From: Chloroflexota bacterium
Lineage (GTDB): Bacteria; Chloroflexota; Dehalococcoidia; DSTF01; JACRBR01
Reading direction: 5' to 3'
Length of the DNA: 35,906 nt
NCBI GenBank assembly: GCA_028872875.1
Contig: JAGWOC010000028.1
Span: 1-35,906, forward strand
A program made the position numbers and the translations under genes. This document shows, one piece after another, positions 24,086 through 32,468 of this stretch. Below the pieces are notes generated by a model, which was not told the origin of the DNA, ran no database searches, and worked only from the letters and a program-made list of their open reading frames with translations. How positions within the stretch are numbered: position 1 is the stretch's first letter; the number at the start of each line of letters is the position of its first letter.

Positions 24086-27000
24086 GCACGCAGGAAGAGT
24101 CCTACGGCACGACCGCAGACCGCCTGAAGGCCCTGGCGCCCAACGCGGCGACGCGCGAGCACCTCACCGCCCTTGCGACGCGCTACTGGGAGGTCGCCGC
24201 CTACGCCATCATCGCCGGCACGGCCGCCATCCTGCGCTTCTGGAACCTCGGTGCGCGCGCCTTTCACCACGATGAGAGCCTGCACGGCTTCTTCAGCTAC
24301 CAGTTCACGCAGGGGCTTCACCACTTCCTCCACTTCGGCGGTGGCGTCCCCGCCGATGTCACGTACAAGCATGTGCCGTTCATGCACGGGCCGTTCCAGT
24401 TCATCGGCCCGGGCTTCATCATGTGGGTCTTTGGCGACGGGAACTACCAGGCCCGGATCCTGGCCGCGACGATGGGGACGGGCCTCGTGCTGCTGCCGCT
24501 GCTGCTGCGCAAGCAGCTCGGGGTCTATGGCGCCCTCGCCACGTCGCTCTTCCTCGCCTTCTCGCCGACGCTGCTGTACTACAGCCGCTTTATCCGCGAG
24601 GACATCTACACGGCCTTCTGGACGTTCGGGATCGTCATCTTCATGTGGCGCTACCTCGAGTCGCGCCAGGACAAGTTCCTGTACCTGACCGCCGCGTTCA
24701 CGGCCCTCTCCTTCCTGACGAAGGAGACGACGTACATGACGGCCGGCGCGTTCCTCGTCTTCCTCGACTTCATGCTCGCCACGCACATCGCGGGAAAGAT
24801 CCGCGAGAAGTCGCCCATGGACGAGGTCCGCCACGCCGCGCTGGTCATCGGCCTGCTGCCCGTCGCCTGGCTGATCGCCCTCGGCTGGCCGCTGCTCTCC
24901 GATTGGCGGGCGAACTACGATCTCGACGAGATGCCTGCCGCCGGCAACCTGCTGATCGTCATGGGGACCCTATCCGCCCCGATGTACGCGGCGGGGGTGC
25001 AGTTCCTGCCCGGGTTCGGCGCCGTCTGGAAGAACCGCACCGGCAACGGCGATTCGCACATCGCGCCGCAGGAGACGACGGTCGCGATCGCGTCGGTCGT
25101 CTCGCTGATGGGCCTGGCCGTCGCGCTCGGCCTGTTCTGGCGCCCGAAGCAATGGCTGATCGCCGCCGCCTGCTTCTGGGTGCCGGTGGTGCTGCTGTCG
25201 ACGACGTTCTTCTCGAACTTCCCGGGCTTCATGTCCGTGGTCTGGGGGTCGATGGACTACTGGATCAGCCAGCAGGCCGTCGCGCGGGGCAACCAGCCCG
25301 AGTACTACTACTTCATGACCATCCCGGTCTACGAGTTCCTGCCGCTGATCCTGGCGACGGCCGCCCTCCTGTACCAGATGATCCGGGGCCGCCTCGACCA
25401 TGCGCTGATCGTCGCCGGCGGCTTCCTGGCGATCATCGTCCTGTTGTGGCTGCCGCCGGGCCCGCTGATCTCGAAGGCGCCGCTGCTGCACGTATGGCTG
25501 CCGTTCGCCATCGTCCTGCTTGGCATCATGACGTTCCGGATGGACATGTTCACGCGCTTCCTGTTCTTCTGGGCGGTGGCCACGAGCCTCAGCCTCACCG
25601 TGGCGAGCGAGAAGATGCCGTGGCTCAACGTCCACATCGCCCTGCCGCTGGCGGTGATCGCCGGCCGCTTCGTCGGCGAGGTGCTCGCGAAGAGCGACCT
25701 GCGCGACGACCTGCCAAAGGTCGAGCGCCTGGCACCGTACCTGTACGCGATCGTCGCCGCCGCGCTGTGCGTACTCGTCTTCATCATCGTCGGTCCGTTC
25801 AGGCTCGCCTCCGCCGGCGGCTGGATCCTCGCCGTTGTCGCCGCGGCCGCGTTCCTCTGGGCCTTCATGTCGTACAGCCGCCGCACCGCCATGCAGGTGG
25901 CGCTCGTCGGCCTCGTCGCCGCGCTGACCGTCTTCACCATCCGCGCCGGCGTGCTGGCCTCCCTCGAGCAGGGCGGTGTCAACCCCGCCGAAGCGTCGTA
26001 CTCGCCCGGCCTCTCGACGAACGACCATGGCGCGCTGCCCGTCGAGCTGCTCGTCTACACCCAGACCTCCGGGGACATCCCGATCCTCGTCGACAAGCTC
26101 GAGCAGTACGCGCGCCAGACGGGGAAGGGCAAGGCGCAGCCCGTCGTCGTCGACTCTGTCGATGGCTTCACGTGGCCCTGGGCCTGGTACCTGCGCCGCT
26201 ACACCGCCGTCCAGTACGTGGGCATCACGCAGGGCTACCAGCCGCCGCCGGGGGCCGTGCTCTTCATCGCCGACAAGGACGCCGCCCTGGTCAACCTCGG
26301 CGACGGCTACAACCCGGGCATCCGTTACCACCACCGCCGCTGGTTCCCGGAGAGCTACCGGGGCAAGAACGGCGTCTACTCGACGCACGACTTCTTCCGC
26401 GCGCTCTTCTCGAAGTCCGAGCTCAGCTACTGGCTCGACTACTGGGTCCGCCGCACGCCGCCCGACACGCTGGGCACGGTCGATGGCATCGCCTTCTTCC
26501 CGAAGGGCGCGAACGTCGTCCCGCAGCCGCCCGCCGGCCCGACCGTGCGCACCGAGGGCACCCAGCTCGTGATCGGCGGCTCCGGCAGCGCGGCCGGGCA
26601 GATGAGCCAGCCGTCCGGCGTCAAGGTCGACGCCGCGGGCAACATCTACGTCGCCGACACGAGCAACAACCGCATCTCGAAGTACGGCCCCGACGGCAAG
26701 TTCATCGCATCGGCGGGCGGCTTCGCCCAGGCGGGCGGCGCGCAGTTCACCCAGCCGTGGTCGCTCGCCGTTGCGCCCGATGGCAGCGTCTTCGTCGCCG
26801 ACACGTTCGGCTGGAACATCATCAAGCTCGACAAGGACCTCAAGAAGGTCAAGGAGTGGGGTGTCGGCTGCACCACCATCCCCAACTGCGACGAGTTCCA
26901 CCTCTTCGGCCCGCGCGACATCGCTATCACGCCCGGCGGCGACGTGCTGATCACCGACACCGGCAACGGGCGGATCATCGAGTACACGCAGGATGGCAAG

Positions 27001-27444
27001 TTCGTGAAGCAGTGGGGCAAGAAGTTCAGCGGCAGCGGCACGCCCGGCCCGCTCGACCTCAACGAGCCCGTCGGCCTCGCCGTCGCGGCCAACGGCGACG
27101 TCTACGTCGCCGACTTCTGGAACCGGCGCATCCTGCACTTCACGAAGGACTTCACGCTGGTGGGCCAGCCGATCCCTGTCTCCGCGTGGGGCAGCAACGC
27201 CGTCACCAACCGCCCGTACCTGGCGCTCCTCCCCGACGGACGCCTGCTCGCCACCGACCCGGAGCACGGCAAGGTGCTCATCTTCGCCGCCGATGGCAAG
27301 CCGGCCGGCGAATACAGCGTCCCCGGCGAGGGCAACGTGGCCGCGCGCCCGGTCGGCATCGCCGCCGACGGGACGAGCGTGCTCGTGTCCGACGGCGCGA
27401 GCAGCGTCGTGCGCAAGATCCCGCTGGCGGAGGTCGTAAAGTAG
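24082..27444 (+). CDS. TIGR03663-like (Agl23-type) membrane protein fused to an NHL beta-propeller
   Basis: 1120 residues. The N-terminal ~620 residues are a multi-pass GT-C-like domain with RAFHHDESLHGFFSYQF (acidic motif in the first external loop), YYSRFIREDIYTAFW, FLTKETTYMTA and ASEKMPWLNVHIALP, signatures of TIGR03663, whose archaeal relative Agl23 is linked to glycan export. Residues ~620-830 are a soluble sugar-enzyme-like region. The last ~290 residues hold six NHL repeats (VADTSNNRISKYGPDGKF, VADTFGWNIIKL, ITDTGNGRIIEY, VADFWNRRILHF, ATDPEHGKVLIF, VSDGASSVVRKI), enough for one six-bladed propeller outside the membrane. Co-translated with the DUF2298 gene. Confidence 0.87.
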   Translation: MSTQEESYGTTADRLKALAPNAATREHLTALATRYWEVAAYAIIAGTAAILRFWNLGARAFHHDESLHGFFSYQFTQGLHHFLHFGGGVPADVTYKHVPFMHGPFQFIGPGFIMWVFGDGNYQARILAATMGTGLVLLPLLLRKQLGVYGALATSLFLAFSPTLLYYSRFIREDIYTAFWTFGIVIFMWRYLESRQDKFLYLTAAFTALSFLTKETTYMTAGAFLVFLDFMLATHIAGKIREKSPMDEVRHAALVIGLLPVAWLIALGWPLLSDWRANYDLDEMPAAGNLLIVMGTLSAPMYAAGVQFLPGFGAVWKNRTGNGDSHIAPQETTVAIASVVSLMGLAVALGLFWRPKQWLIAAACFWVPVVLLSTTFFSNFPGFMSVVWGSMDYWISQQAVARGNQPEYYYFMTIPVYEFLPLILATAALLYQMIRGRLDHALIVAGGFLAIIVLLWLPPGPLISKAPLLHVWLPFAIVLLGIMTFRMDMFTRFLFFWAVATSLSLTVASEKMPWLNVHIALPLAVIAGRFVGEVLAKSDLRDDLPKVERLAPYLYAIVAAALCVLVFIIVGPFRLASAGGWILAVVAAAAFLWAFMSYSRRTAMQVALVGLVAALTVFTIRAGVLASLEQGGVNPAEASYSPGLSTNDHGALPVELLVYTQTSGDIPILVDKLEQYARQTGKGKAQPVVVDSVDGFTWPWAWYLRRYTAVQYVGITQGYQPPPGAVLFIADKDAALVNLGDGYNPGIRYHHRRWFPESYRGKNGVYSTHDFFRALFSKSELSYWLDYWVRRTPPDTLGTVDGIAFFPKGANVVPQPPAGPTVRTEGTQLVIGGSGSAAGQMSQPSGVKVDAAGNIYVADTSNNRISKYGPDGKFIASAGGFAQAGGAQFTQPWSLAVAPDGSVFVADTFGWNIIKLDKDLKKVKEWGVGCTTIPNCDEFHLFGPRDIAITPGGDVLITDTGNGRIIEYTQDGKFVKQWGKKFSGSGTPGPLDLNEPVGLAVAANGDVYVADFWNRRILHFTKDFTLVGQPIPVSAWGSNAVTNRPYLALLPDGRLLATDPEHGKVLIFAADGKPAGEYSVPGEGNVAARPVGIAADGTSVLVSDGASSVVRKIPLAEVVK

Positions 27445-27583
27445 GGCGGGGCCCACGTGCCCGCCCGCTCGTCTCCTCACGGAGGTCGTGAAGCCCGCTC
27501 GTCTCCGACGGCGCCGGCAGCGTCGTGCGCAAGATTCCGCTGGCGGAGGTCGTAACGTAGGGGCGGGGCCACGTGCCCGCCCG
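27382..27583 (+). repeat. Direct duplication of the 3' end and terminator hairpin of the TIGR03663-like gene
   Basis: The last codons of the gene and the GGGCGGGGCCCACGTGCCCGCCC hairpin after it (27382-27466) recur at 27498-27583 with few changes: the copy still reads VSDGAGSVVRKIPLAEVV and stop. Between them lies a shorter scrap (GGAGGTCGTGAAG at 27481). The duplicate has no start and is not a gene. Each hairpin may act as a terminator. Confidence 0.85.
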
Positions 27584-27614
27584 CGGCCATGACTCGACGC
27601 GCCGGCAGGCGTCG

Positions 27615-27650
27615 GTCCGGCTTCGCCGGACGCACAGCCGAGGGCGGCTG
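27615..27650. repeat. Two small palindromes in the 27445-27872 gap
   Basis: GTCCGGC-TTC-GCCGGAC at 27615-27631 and CAGCC-GAGGGC-GGCTG at 27635-27650. They look like ordinary intergenic hairpins. I see no gene in the rest of this 428-base gap apart from the duplicated gene end and the promoter listed next. Confidence 0.5.
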
Positions 27651-27794
27651 CGCTCCAAGCCGGCAGGCCCGCCTGGGTGTCGCGTTCGCTCAGGAGCATC
27701 CGGACGCGGTACGCTCGTCCACCGCGTGCCCGCGCGAGGCCCGCCCGCGCCTGCGCCCGGCTTCGGTGAGTGGCGGGGCCCTAGGGGCGCACCC

Positions 27795-27800
27795 TATAAT
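27795..27800 (+). promoter_or_regulatory. -10 box of the flippase-like gene
   Basis: A perfect TATAAT; no good -35 at 17 bases (GGCGGG). Predicted leader of about 65 bases that includes a hairpin at 27830-27852. Confidence 0.5.
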
Positions 27801-27829
27801 GCCCCGGCCCGAATGCCGAACATAAACAG

Positions 27830-27852
27830 AGGCGGCCAGCGGAAGGCCGCCT
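27830..27852 (+). promoter_or_regulatory. Leader hairpin before the flippase-like gene
   Basis: AGGCGGCC, loop AGCGGAA, GGCCGCCT: an 8-bp perfect stem between the TATAAT box and the Shine-Dalgarno GGGAG. It could stabilise the leader or act as a weak attenuator. Confidence 0.45.
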
Positions 27853-27872
27853 GATGCCGTCGGGAGTTCTCG

Positions 27873-29018
27873 TTGCTCAAGAGCCGCAGCTTCTGGATCG
27901 GCATGGCCGTTACGGCCCTCCTCGTCGGCTGGTTCGTCTGGCGCAACTGGGACAAGTTCCCCGATATGAAGCGCGCGTTCCAGGACGCCGACTGGCGCCT
28001 CGCGCTCCTCTCGCTCCCCGTCTACTTCCTCGGCCTCTTCGTGCGCACCGTGCGCTGGCAGTACCTCCTGCGGCCGGTCAAGAAAGTGGGAGCGCTCCGG
28101 CTCTTCCCGGTCGTCATCATCGGCCTCATGGCGAACAACGTCCTGCCCGCCCGTGCCGGGGAGCTGGCGCGCGCGTACGTGCTCGGCCAGCGCGAGCGCA
28201 TCAGCAAGACCACCTCGCTCGGCACGATCGCCGTGGACCGCCTGTTCGACGGCGTCACGCTGATCCCCCTCATGCTGATCGTCGCCGCCATCGCCGGCGA
28301 CAAGGCGAACTTCCGGGTGTTCGGACACAACCTCAACTTCGCCGGCCTCGGCATCGTCATGACGGCGCTCTTCGGCGTCGCCCTGGGGGTCCTCTTCTAC
28401 CTGGCCCTCTCAGACCGCGGGCGCCACCTGCTGCACCGCATGGTGCATCGCTTCGCCCCGCGGCGCCTGAAGCCGCACGTCGAGGGCCTGCTGCTCTCGT
28501 TCTTCGACGGCCTCCACGCCCTTCGCAGCCCCGTTGACCTCGCCGTGGCGTGGGTGATGTCGCTGGTCTCCTGGCTGCTCGAGGCCACGATGTACTACAT
28601 GGTCGCGCGCGCCTTCGGCATCCACGAGGGGTTCGAAATCTTCATCCTGATGACGGCCGCCGCCAACCTCGCCATCGCCATCGTCGCGACGCAGGGCGGC
28701 GTCGGCGCCTTCGAGCTCGTCGTCTCGAAGACGATCATCGCCTTCGCCGGCTCCGCCGCGGCCGCCGCCGCCGTCCAGAAGGACGCGGCCGCGTACGCGA
28801 TCGGCCTGCACGCGCTGCTGCTCATCCCCATCGTCGCCATCGGCCTGGCGCTGATGTGGTCGATGGACCTCAGCTTCAGCCAGATGTTGAGCAGCGGCCG
28901 CAGCGACGCGGAACCCGTGCCGGTCGCCGCGGAGGGCGCTGACGCCGCTCGCGTCGTGTCAGGCGGGCCGTCCGGCAGGCAGCCCAACCCCGCCGTCCAT
29001 GGGGGCGGCCGCAAGTGA
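27873..29018 (+). CDS. LPG_synthase_TM-family (UPF0104) membrane protein, flippase-like
   Basis: 381 residues with about eight hydrophobic spans, of the lysylphosphatidylglycerol synthase transmembrane region family without the synthase domain. Typical blocks are LGLFVRTVRWQYLLRPVKK, IIGLMANNVLPARAGELARA, TTSLGTIAVDRLFDG and the late IAIVATQGGVGAFELVVSKT. Archaeal and bacterial members are tied to lipid-linked sugar metabolism or export, fitting the neighbours. It starts at a TTG at 27873 with GGGAG six bases upstream. The stop overlaps the next gene's GTG. The exact transported or modified lipid is unknown. Confidence 0.87.
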   Translation: MLKSRSFWIGMAVTALLVGWFVWRNWDKFPDMKRAFQDADWRLALLSLPVYFLGLFVRTVRWQYLLRPVKKVGALRLFPVVIIGLMANNVLPARAGELARAYVLGQRERISKTTSLGTIAVDRLFDGVTLIPLMLIVAAIAGDKANFRVFGHNLNFAGLGIVMTALFGVALGVLFYLALSDRGRHLLHRMVHRFAPRRLKPHVEGLLLSFFDGLHALRSPVDLAVAWVMSLVSWLLEATMYYMVARAFGIHEGFEIFILMTAAANLAIAIVATQGGVGAFELVVSKTIIAFAGSAAAAAAVQKDAAAYAIGLHALLLIPIVAIGLALMWSMDLSFSQMLSSGRSDAEPVPVAAEGADAARVVSGGPSGRQPNPAVHGGGRK

Positions 29019-30475
29019 AGGTCGCCGTGATCGGCGGCGGTGTGGCCGGCATGGCCGCGTCGTACCGGCTGATGCAGGAGGGGCACGACGTCGCGCTCTA
29101 CGAGGCCAGCCCGTATCTCGGCGGCCTCGTGCGCACGTTCGAGGTCGGCGGCACGCGCCTCGAGGCCTTCTACCATCACCTCTTCTCCACCGATACCACC
29201 ATCCTCCGCCTGATCGACGAGATGGGCCTGGGCGACCGCATGCGCTGGATCGACTCGAAGGTCGGCTGGTTCACGGGCGGCAAGATCTACCCCTTCGTGA
29301 CGCCGCTCGACCTCGCCCGCTTCTCGCCGCTGCCGCTGGTCGACCGCGTCAAGCTTGGTCTCATGGGGCTCCAGCTCCGCAAGCGCGACGACTGGGAGGA
29401 GTTCGAGCAGATCACCGCGAAGGACTGGATCGAGAAGAACGTCTCGAAGAAGGTCTTCGAGCAGGTGTGGGGGCCGCTGCTGCACGGCAAGTACGGCGAC
29501 GCCTACGACCAGGTGGCCATGGTCTGGCTGTGGAGCAAGATTCACCTGCGCTTCGCCTCGCGGAAGGGCGGCCCCCTCCAGAAGGAGCAGCTCGGCTACC
29601 TGATGGGCAGCTTCGCCCTCTACGTCGACGAGCTCGAGCGCCGACTGCGCGCCGGCGGCGTCGATGTGCGCACGGGCGCCAGCGTCCGCCAGATCACCGC
29701 CGAGCGCGGCCGCGCCACCGGCGTCCTGCTGGCCGACGGCACAAAGCAGCCAGCCGACGCCGTCATCGCCGCCGTGCCGTCGGCGGTGTTCAAGAAGATG
29801 GCGCCACCGCTCACGCCCGACTACGACCGCCGCCTCGACGCCGTCGGCTGGCAGTTCGCGCTCTGCATGGTCGTGACGATGAGGCACCCCCTCTCGCAGA
29901 TCTACTGGATGAACATCCCCGACCAGAGCATGCCGTTCCTCGCACTCGTGGAGCACACGAACTTCATCGGCCCGGAGCACTACGGCGGCAACCACATCCT
30001 CTACATCTCGAACTACCTGGCGCCGGACCACGCGTACTTCGGCCTGAGCGAAGACCAGCTCTGGGCGCTCTTCGAGCCCGCCCTCAAGCAGATCAACCCG
30101 GCATTCTCGTCGGACTGGATCACCGGGCGCTGGCTCTTCAAGGGCCCCTACGCGCAGCCGATCATCACAACCAACTACCGCGACAAGCGCCCGGATCACC
30201 GCACGCCCGTCGAAGGCCTCTACCTGGCGAACATGACCCAGATCTACCCCGAAGACCGCGGCCAGAACTACAGCATCAAGATGGGCGAGGAGGTCGCGCG
30301 GATGGTCGTCGAAGACTACGCGCAGCGCGCCGCTTCCGCAGCGGACGCCGCCCCCGGCCGCGGTGGCGTAGTACGGGGCTCGCCAGCATCCGCAACCCGT
30401 TCCGCCGCCACAACATCATGCGCGACCCGACGGTCGTGTATGCGGCCTGAGGACGGGGACGACGCCTGTTTCTGA
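29015..30475 (+). CDS. FAD-dependent oxidoreductase, amine oxidase / protoporphyrinogen oxidase-like
   Basis: 486 residues as read. The FAD-binding N-terminus is clear: VAVIGGGVAGMAASYRLMQ, an Glu at the end of the second strand (ALYEASPYLGG), then LEAFYHHLFSTD. The C-terminal flavin motif is GLYLANMTQIYPEDRGQN. The family includes protoporphyrinogen oxidase-like and UDP-galactopyranose mutase-like enzymes often found in glycan clusters; the substrate is unknown. GTG start overlaps the preceding stop. After residue ~450 the frame loses its G/C-rich third positions, while a neighbouring frame (ending at 30450 with NPFRRHNIMRDPTVVYAA) has almost only G or C there, suggesting a frameshift near 30351. 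Confidence 0.82.
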   Translation: MKVAVIGGGVAGMAASYRLMQEGHDVALYEASPYLGGLVRTFEVGGTRLEAFYHHLFSTDTTILRLIDEMGLGDRMRWIDSKVGWFTGGKIYPFVTPLDLARFSPLPLVDRVKLGLMGLQLRKRDDWEEFEQITAKDWIEKNVSKKVFEQVWGPLLHGKYGDAYDQVAMVWLWSKIHLRFASRKGGPLQKEQLGYLMGSFALYVDELERRLRAGGVDVRTGASVRQITAERGRATGVLLADGTKQPADAVIAAVPSAVFKKMAPPLTPDYDRRLDAVGWQFALCMVVTMRHPLSQIYWMNIPDQSMPFLALVEHTNFIGPEHYGGNHILYISNYLAPDHAYFGLSEDQLWALFEPALKQINPAFSSDWITGRWLFKGPYAQPIITTNYRDKRPDHRTPVEGLYLANMTQIYPEDRGQNYSIKMGEEVARMVVEDYAQRAASAADAAPGRGGVVRGSPASATRSAATTSCATRRSCMRPEDGDDACF

Positions 30476-30484
30476 GACAAGGAA

Positions 30485-30498
30485 GAGGCGCGCGCCTC
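30485..30498. terminator. Palindrome between convergent genes
   Basis: GAGGCGCGCGCCTC, a perfect 14-base palindrome in the 32-base gap between the FAD oxidoreductase and acyltransferase genes. It may form a short bidirectional terminator stem. Confidence 0.4.
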
Positions 30499-30507
30499 GA
30501 AGCGGTA

Positions 30508-31785
30508 CTACGCCGCGCGCGGCTCCGTGGCAGCGCCCGGAGCAAACTCGCCGGGCGCCGGTGCCGGGCGATCCGCCGCGGCCTGAGCGCGCGTGACGAC
30601 GCGGACGCGCGCGTACGGGAAATATCGCTTCAGCTTCAGGAATTGTTTCTCGTACAGGTGCCAGCTCAGCCACGCCGCCGTCATGGAGAGCGTGAACGCG
30701 AGTGCCGCGAAGAGCAGCTCACTGAGCAACGGCGAGGCTGGAAACTTGGGCAGGATCGCGTGAATGCGGATGTGCCACGCAAGCCACGTGGCGATCGGCC
30801 AGTGAACGATGTACAGGCCATAGCTGTATCGGCCCAGCATCTTCAGCATGACGGGAGAGAAGAGCCGCTGAACCACCGATGCCGAGGGAGTCGTCAGTCC
30901 GTGCGCAAGCAGTCCGGCAAAGAACACCGCAAGCGCCGACAGTCCGAAGAGTTGTACGCCGGCGTTGAGGTTCGGCAGGCCGCCCGCAAGCACAACGACG
31001 AGCGCCAGCACCGCGCCGCTCACGAGCATCGCGGGTAGTGCCCCCGCGGAAAGCATCGCCCGACCGCGGGGACCTCGGATCAGCACCGCCATGATCGCAC
31101 CCACGGCCAGCGGGTCGAGTCTGGCGGCCGTGAACGTGTAGACCACGAATGGATTTGCGTGGTGCATGTGCATTGCCAGGCGCAACGCTGGCGCACCCGC
31201 GATGGCGCCCACACAGACCCAGACGAGCGCCCGCCGGTTGCACACGAGGACGATGGCTGGCCAGATGAGATAGAACTGCTCTTCCACGGCCAGTGACCAG
31301 AGATGCACGGTGCCGTACAGACTGACATTCCAGCCATCACGTAGGGCGATCCAGTAGTTGGAGAGATACGTCCAGTACCACGCCTGGTTTTGCTGGAGTG
31401 TCTGGTACTCTCTGCTCGACATGGAGTGCAGCGCCGGGAGCGCCACCAGCAGAAGCGCAAGGAACCCGTAGTACAGCGGAAAGATCCGCAAGAACCGCCG
31501 CGCGTAGAAGTTGCGGAAGTAGTGGCTTTCTGCTTGTTTGGCGTCCAGCAAGATCCCGGTGATCAAGAACCCCGACAGGACGAAAAAGAGATCGACACCA
31601 GCCCAACCGGCCCCGGTGATCGTTCTGAGCAGGACGTCGAGGCGCATCGGCTGTTGCCCGAAAGCCAGCATGTGAAGGTGCGTGACCATGACCGCCAGGA
31701 TGGCGACGCCGCGCGCACCATCGAGCCAGCCCACACGCGCGGCGTGGGCGGCACGATCGCCTTCTGGTGCCGTTGCCAGTGTCAC
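30508..31785 (-). CDS. Acyltransferase 3 family membrane protein
   Basis: 425 residues with about ten membrane spans, of the acyltransferase 3 / OafA family that O-acylates sugars of surface polysaccharides, glycolipids or antibiotics. Visible are the opening GWLDGARGVAILAVMVTHLHM with its family His, WAGVDLFFVLSGFLITGIL, RRFLRIFPLYY, LWSLAVEEQFYLIWP and the late LGRYSYGLYIVHWP. The GTG at 31785 is chosen because GGAGAG lies upstream and the family's conserved start follows within ~17 residues. Base composition is lower than around it (37 of 60 and 35 of 60 G+C at 31441-31500 and 31561-31620), hinting at later arrival. Likely modifies the surface glycan made nearby. Confidence 0.88.
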   Translation of the reverse strand: MTLATAPEGDRAAHAARVGWLDGARGVAILAVMVTHLHMLAFGQQPMRLDVLLRTITGAGWAGVDLFFVLSGFLITGILLDAKQAESHYFRNFYARRFLRIFPLYYGFLALLLVALPALHSMSSREYQTLQQNQAWYWTYLSNYWIALRDGWNVSLYGTVHLWSLAVEEQFYLIWPAIVLVCNRRALVWVCVGAIAGAPALRLAMHMHHANPFVVYTFTAARLDPLAVGAIMAVLIRGPRGRAMLSAGALPAMLVSGAVLALVVVLAGGLPNLNAGVQLFGLSALAVFFAGLLAHGLTTPSASVVQRLFSPVMLKMLGRYSYGLYIVHWPIATWLAWHIRIHAILPKFPASPLLSELLFAALAFTLSMTAAWLSWHLYEKQFLKLKRYFPYARVRVVTRAQAAADRPAPAPGEFAPGAATEPRAA

Positions 31786-31945
31786 GCGCTCTGCTCTCCG
31801 GTCTCGCCCTGGTTCCGTCCGGTGCGGTGCCCGCTTGCGCTTCCCCTGCCGCAGAAGTATCGGCGTCCGGGCCGGGCACAACGAGCGCGATTGCGCCCTC
31901 CAGCGGTGCCGCATCTCTCACCTCTTGCTTCGCGCCCTCGCACCC

Positions 31946-31975
31946 TTGTCCCTCCGCCTCCACCTCACCTATAGT
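31946..31975 (+). promoter_or_regulatory. Sigma-70-like promoter of the nuoE-like gene
   Basis: TTGTCC at 31946, an 18-base spacer and TATAGT at 31970. The predicted start lies about 7 bases before the ATG at 31989, so the leader is very short and lacks a Shine-Dalgarno. Confidence 0.6.
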
Positions 31976-31988
31976 GAAGCCGCGCACA

Positions 31989-32468
31989 ATGACGACGCCC
32001 GACAACGAAGCCACGATCGAGATCCAGCACCTCATCCGGGACTTCAAGCCGCTGGACGGCGACCTGCTCGGCGCCCTCCACGCCGTCCAGCACCGCTATG
32101 GCTACATCCCGAAGATCGCCCTCGGCGTCGTCGCCCACCAGCTCCGCCTCAGCGAGGCGAAGGTCTACGGCGCCGCCAGTTACTACAGCGAGTTCCGCCT
32201 GACGCCGCCGCCCGGGACCCTGATCGGCTGGTGCAGCGGCCCCGCCTGCCACCTCAAGGGCGGCGACCACGTGCGCCGCATCCTCGAGTGCCAGCTCGGC
32301 ATCGGCATGGAGCAGAACACGGAGGACAACCGCGTCGGCCTGCACCTCGCGCAGTGCAACGGCACCTGCGAGCGCGCGCCGCAGGTCTGGGTGGACGGCG
32401 AGGTCGTTGGGCCGCTCACGGCCAACGCCACCCTCGACCTCGTGCGCAAGCTGAAGGACGGCGCCTGA
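31989..32468 (+). CDS. NuoE-like [2Fe-2S] thioredoxin-fold subunit
   Basis: 159 residues of the 24-kDa / NuoE family. The N-terminal helical part has GALHAVQHRYGYIPK and LRLSEAKVYGAASYYSEF; the [2Fe-2S] ligands are in WCSGPAC (C-x4-C) and LAQCNGTC (C-x3-C), followed by APQVWVDGEVVGPL. It would pass electrons between the FMN of its NuoF-like partner and another carrier. It overlaps the partner gene by one base (TGATG). An in-frame GTG five codons upstream overlaps the -10 box and is less likely to be the start. No other complex I, hydrogenase or formate dehydrogenase gene is nearby. Confidence 0.9.
   Translation: MTTPDNEATIEIQHLIRDFKPLDGDLLGALHAVQHRYGYIPKIALGVVAHQLRLSEAKVYGAASYYSEFRLTPPPGTLIGWCSGPACHLKGGDHVRRILECQLGIGMEQNTEDNRVGLHLAQCNGTCERAPQVWVDGEVVGPLTANATLDLVRKLKDGA

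Noticed and set aside
24423-27491. A 1,000-codon + strand frame overlapping the TIGR03663-like gene in another phase
   Set aside because: Its translation is an Arg/Pro/Ala shadow with no motif, while the overlapping frame has TIGR03663 and NHL signatures throughout.
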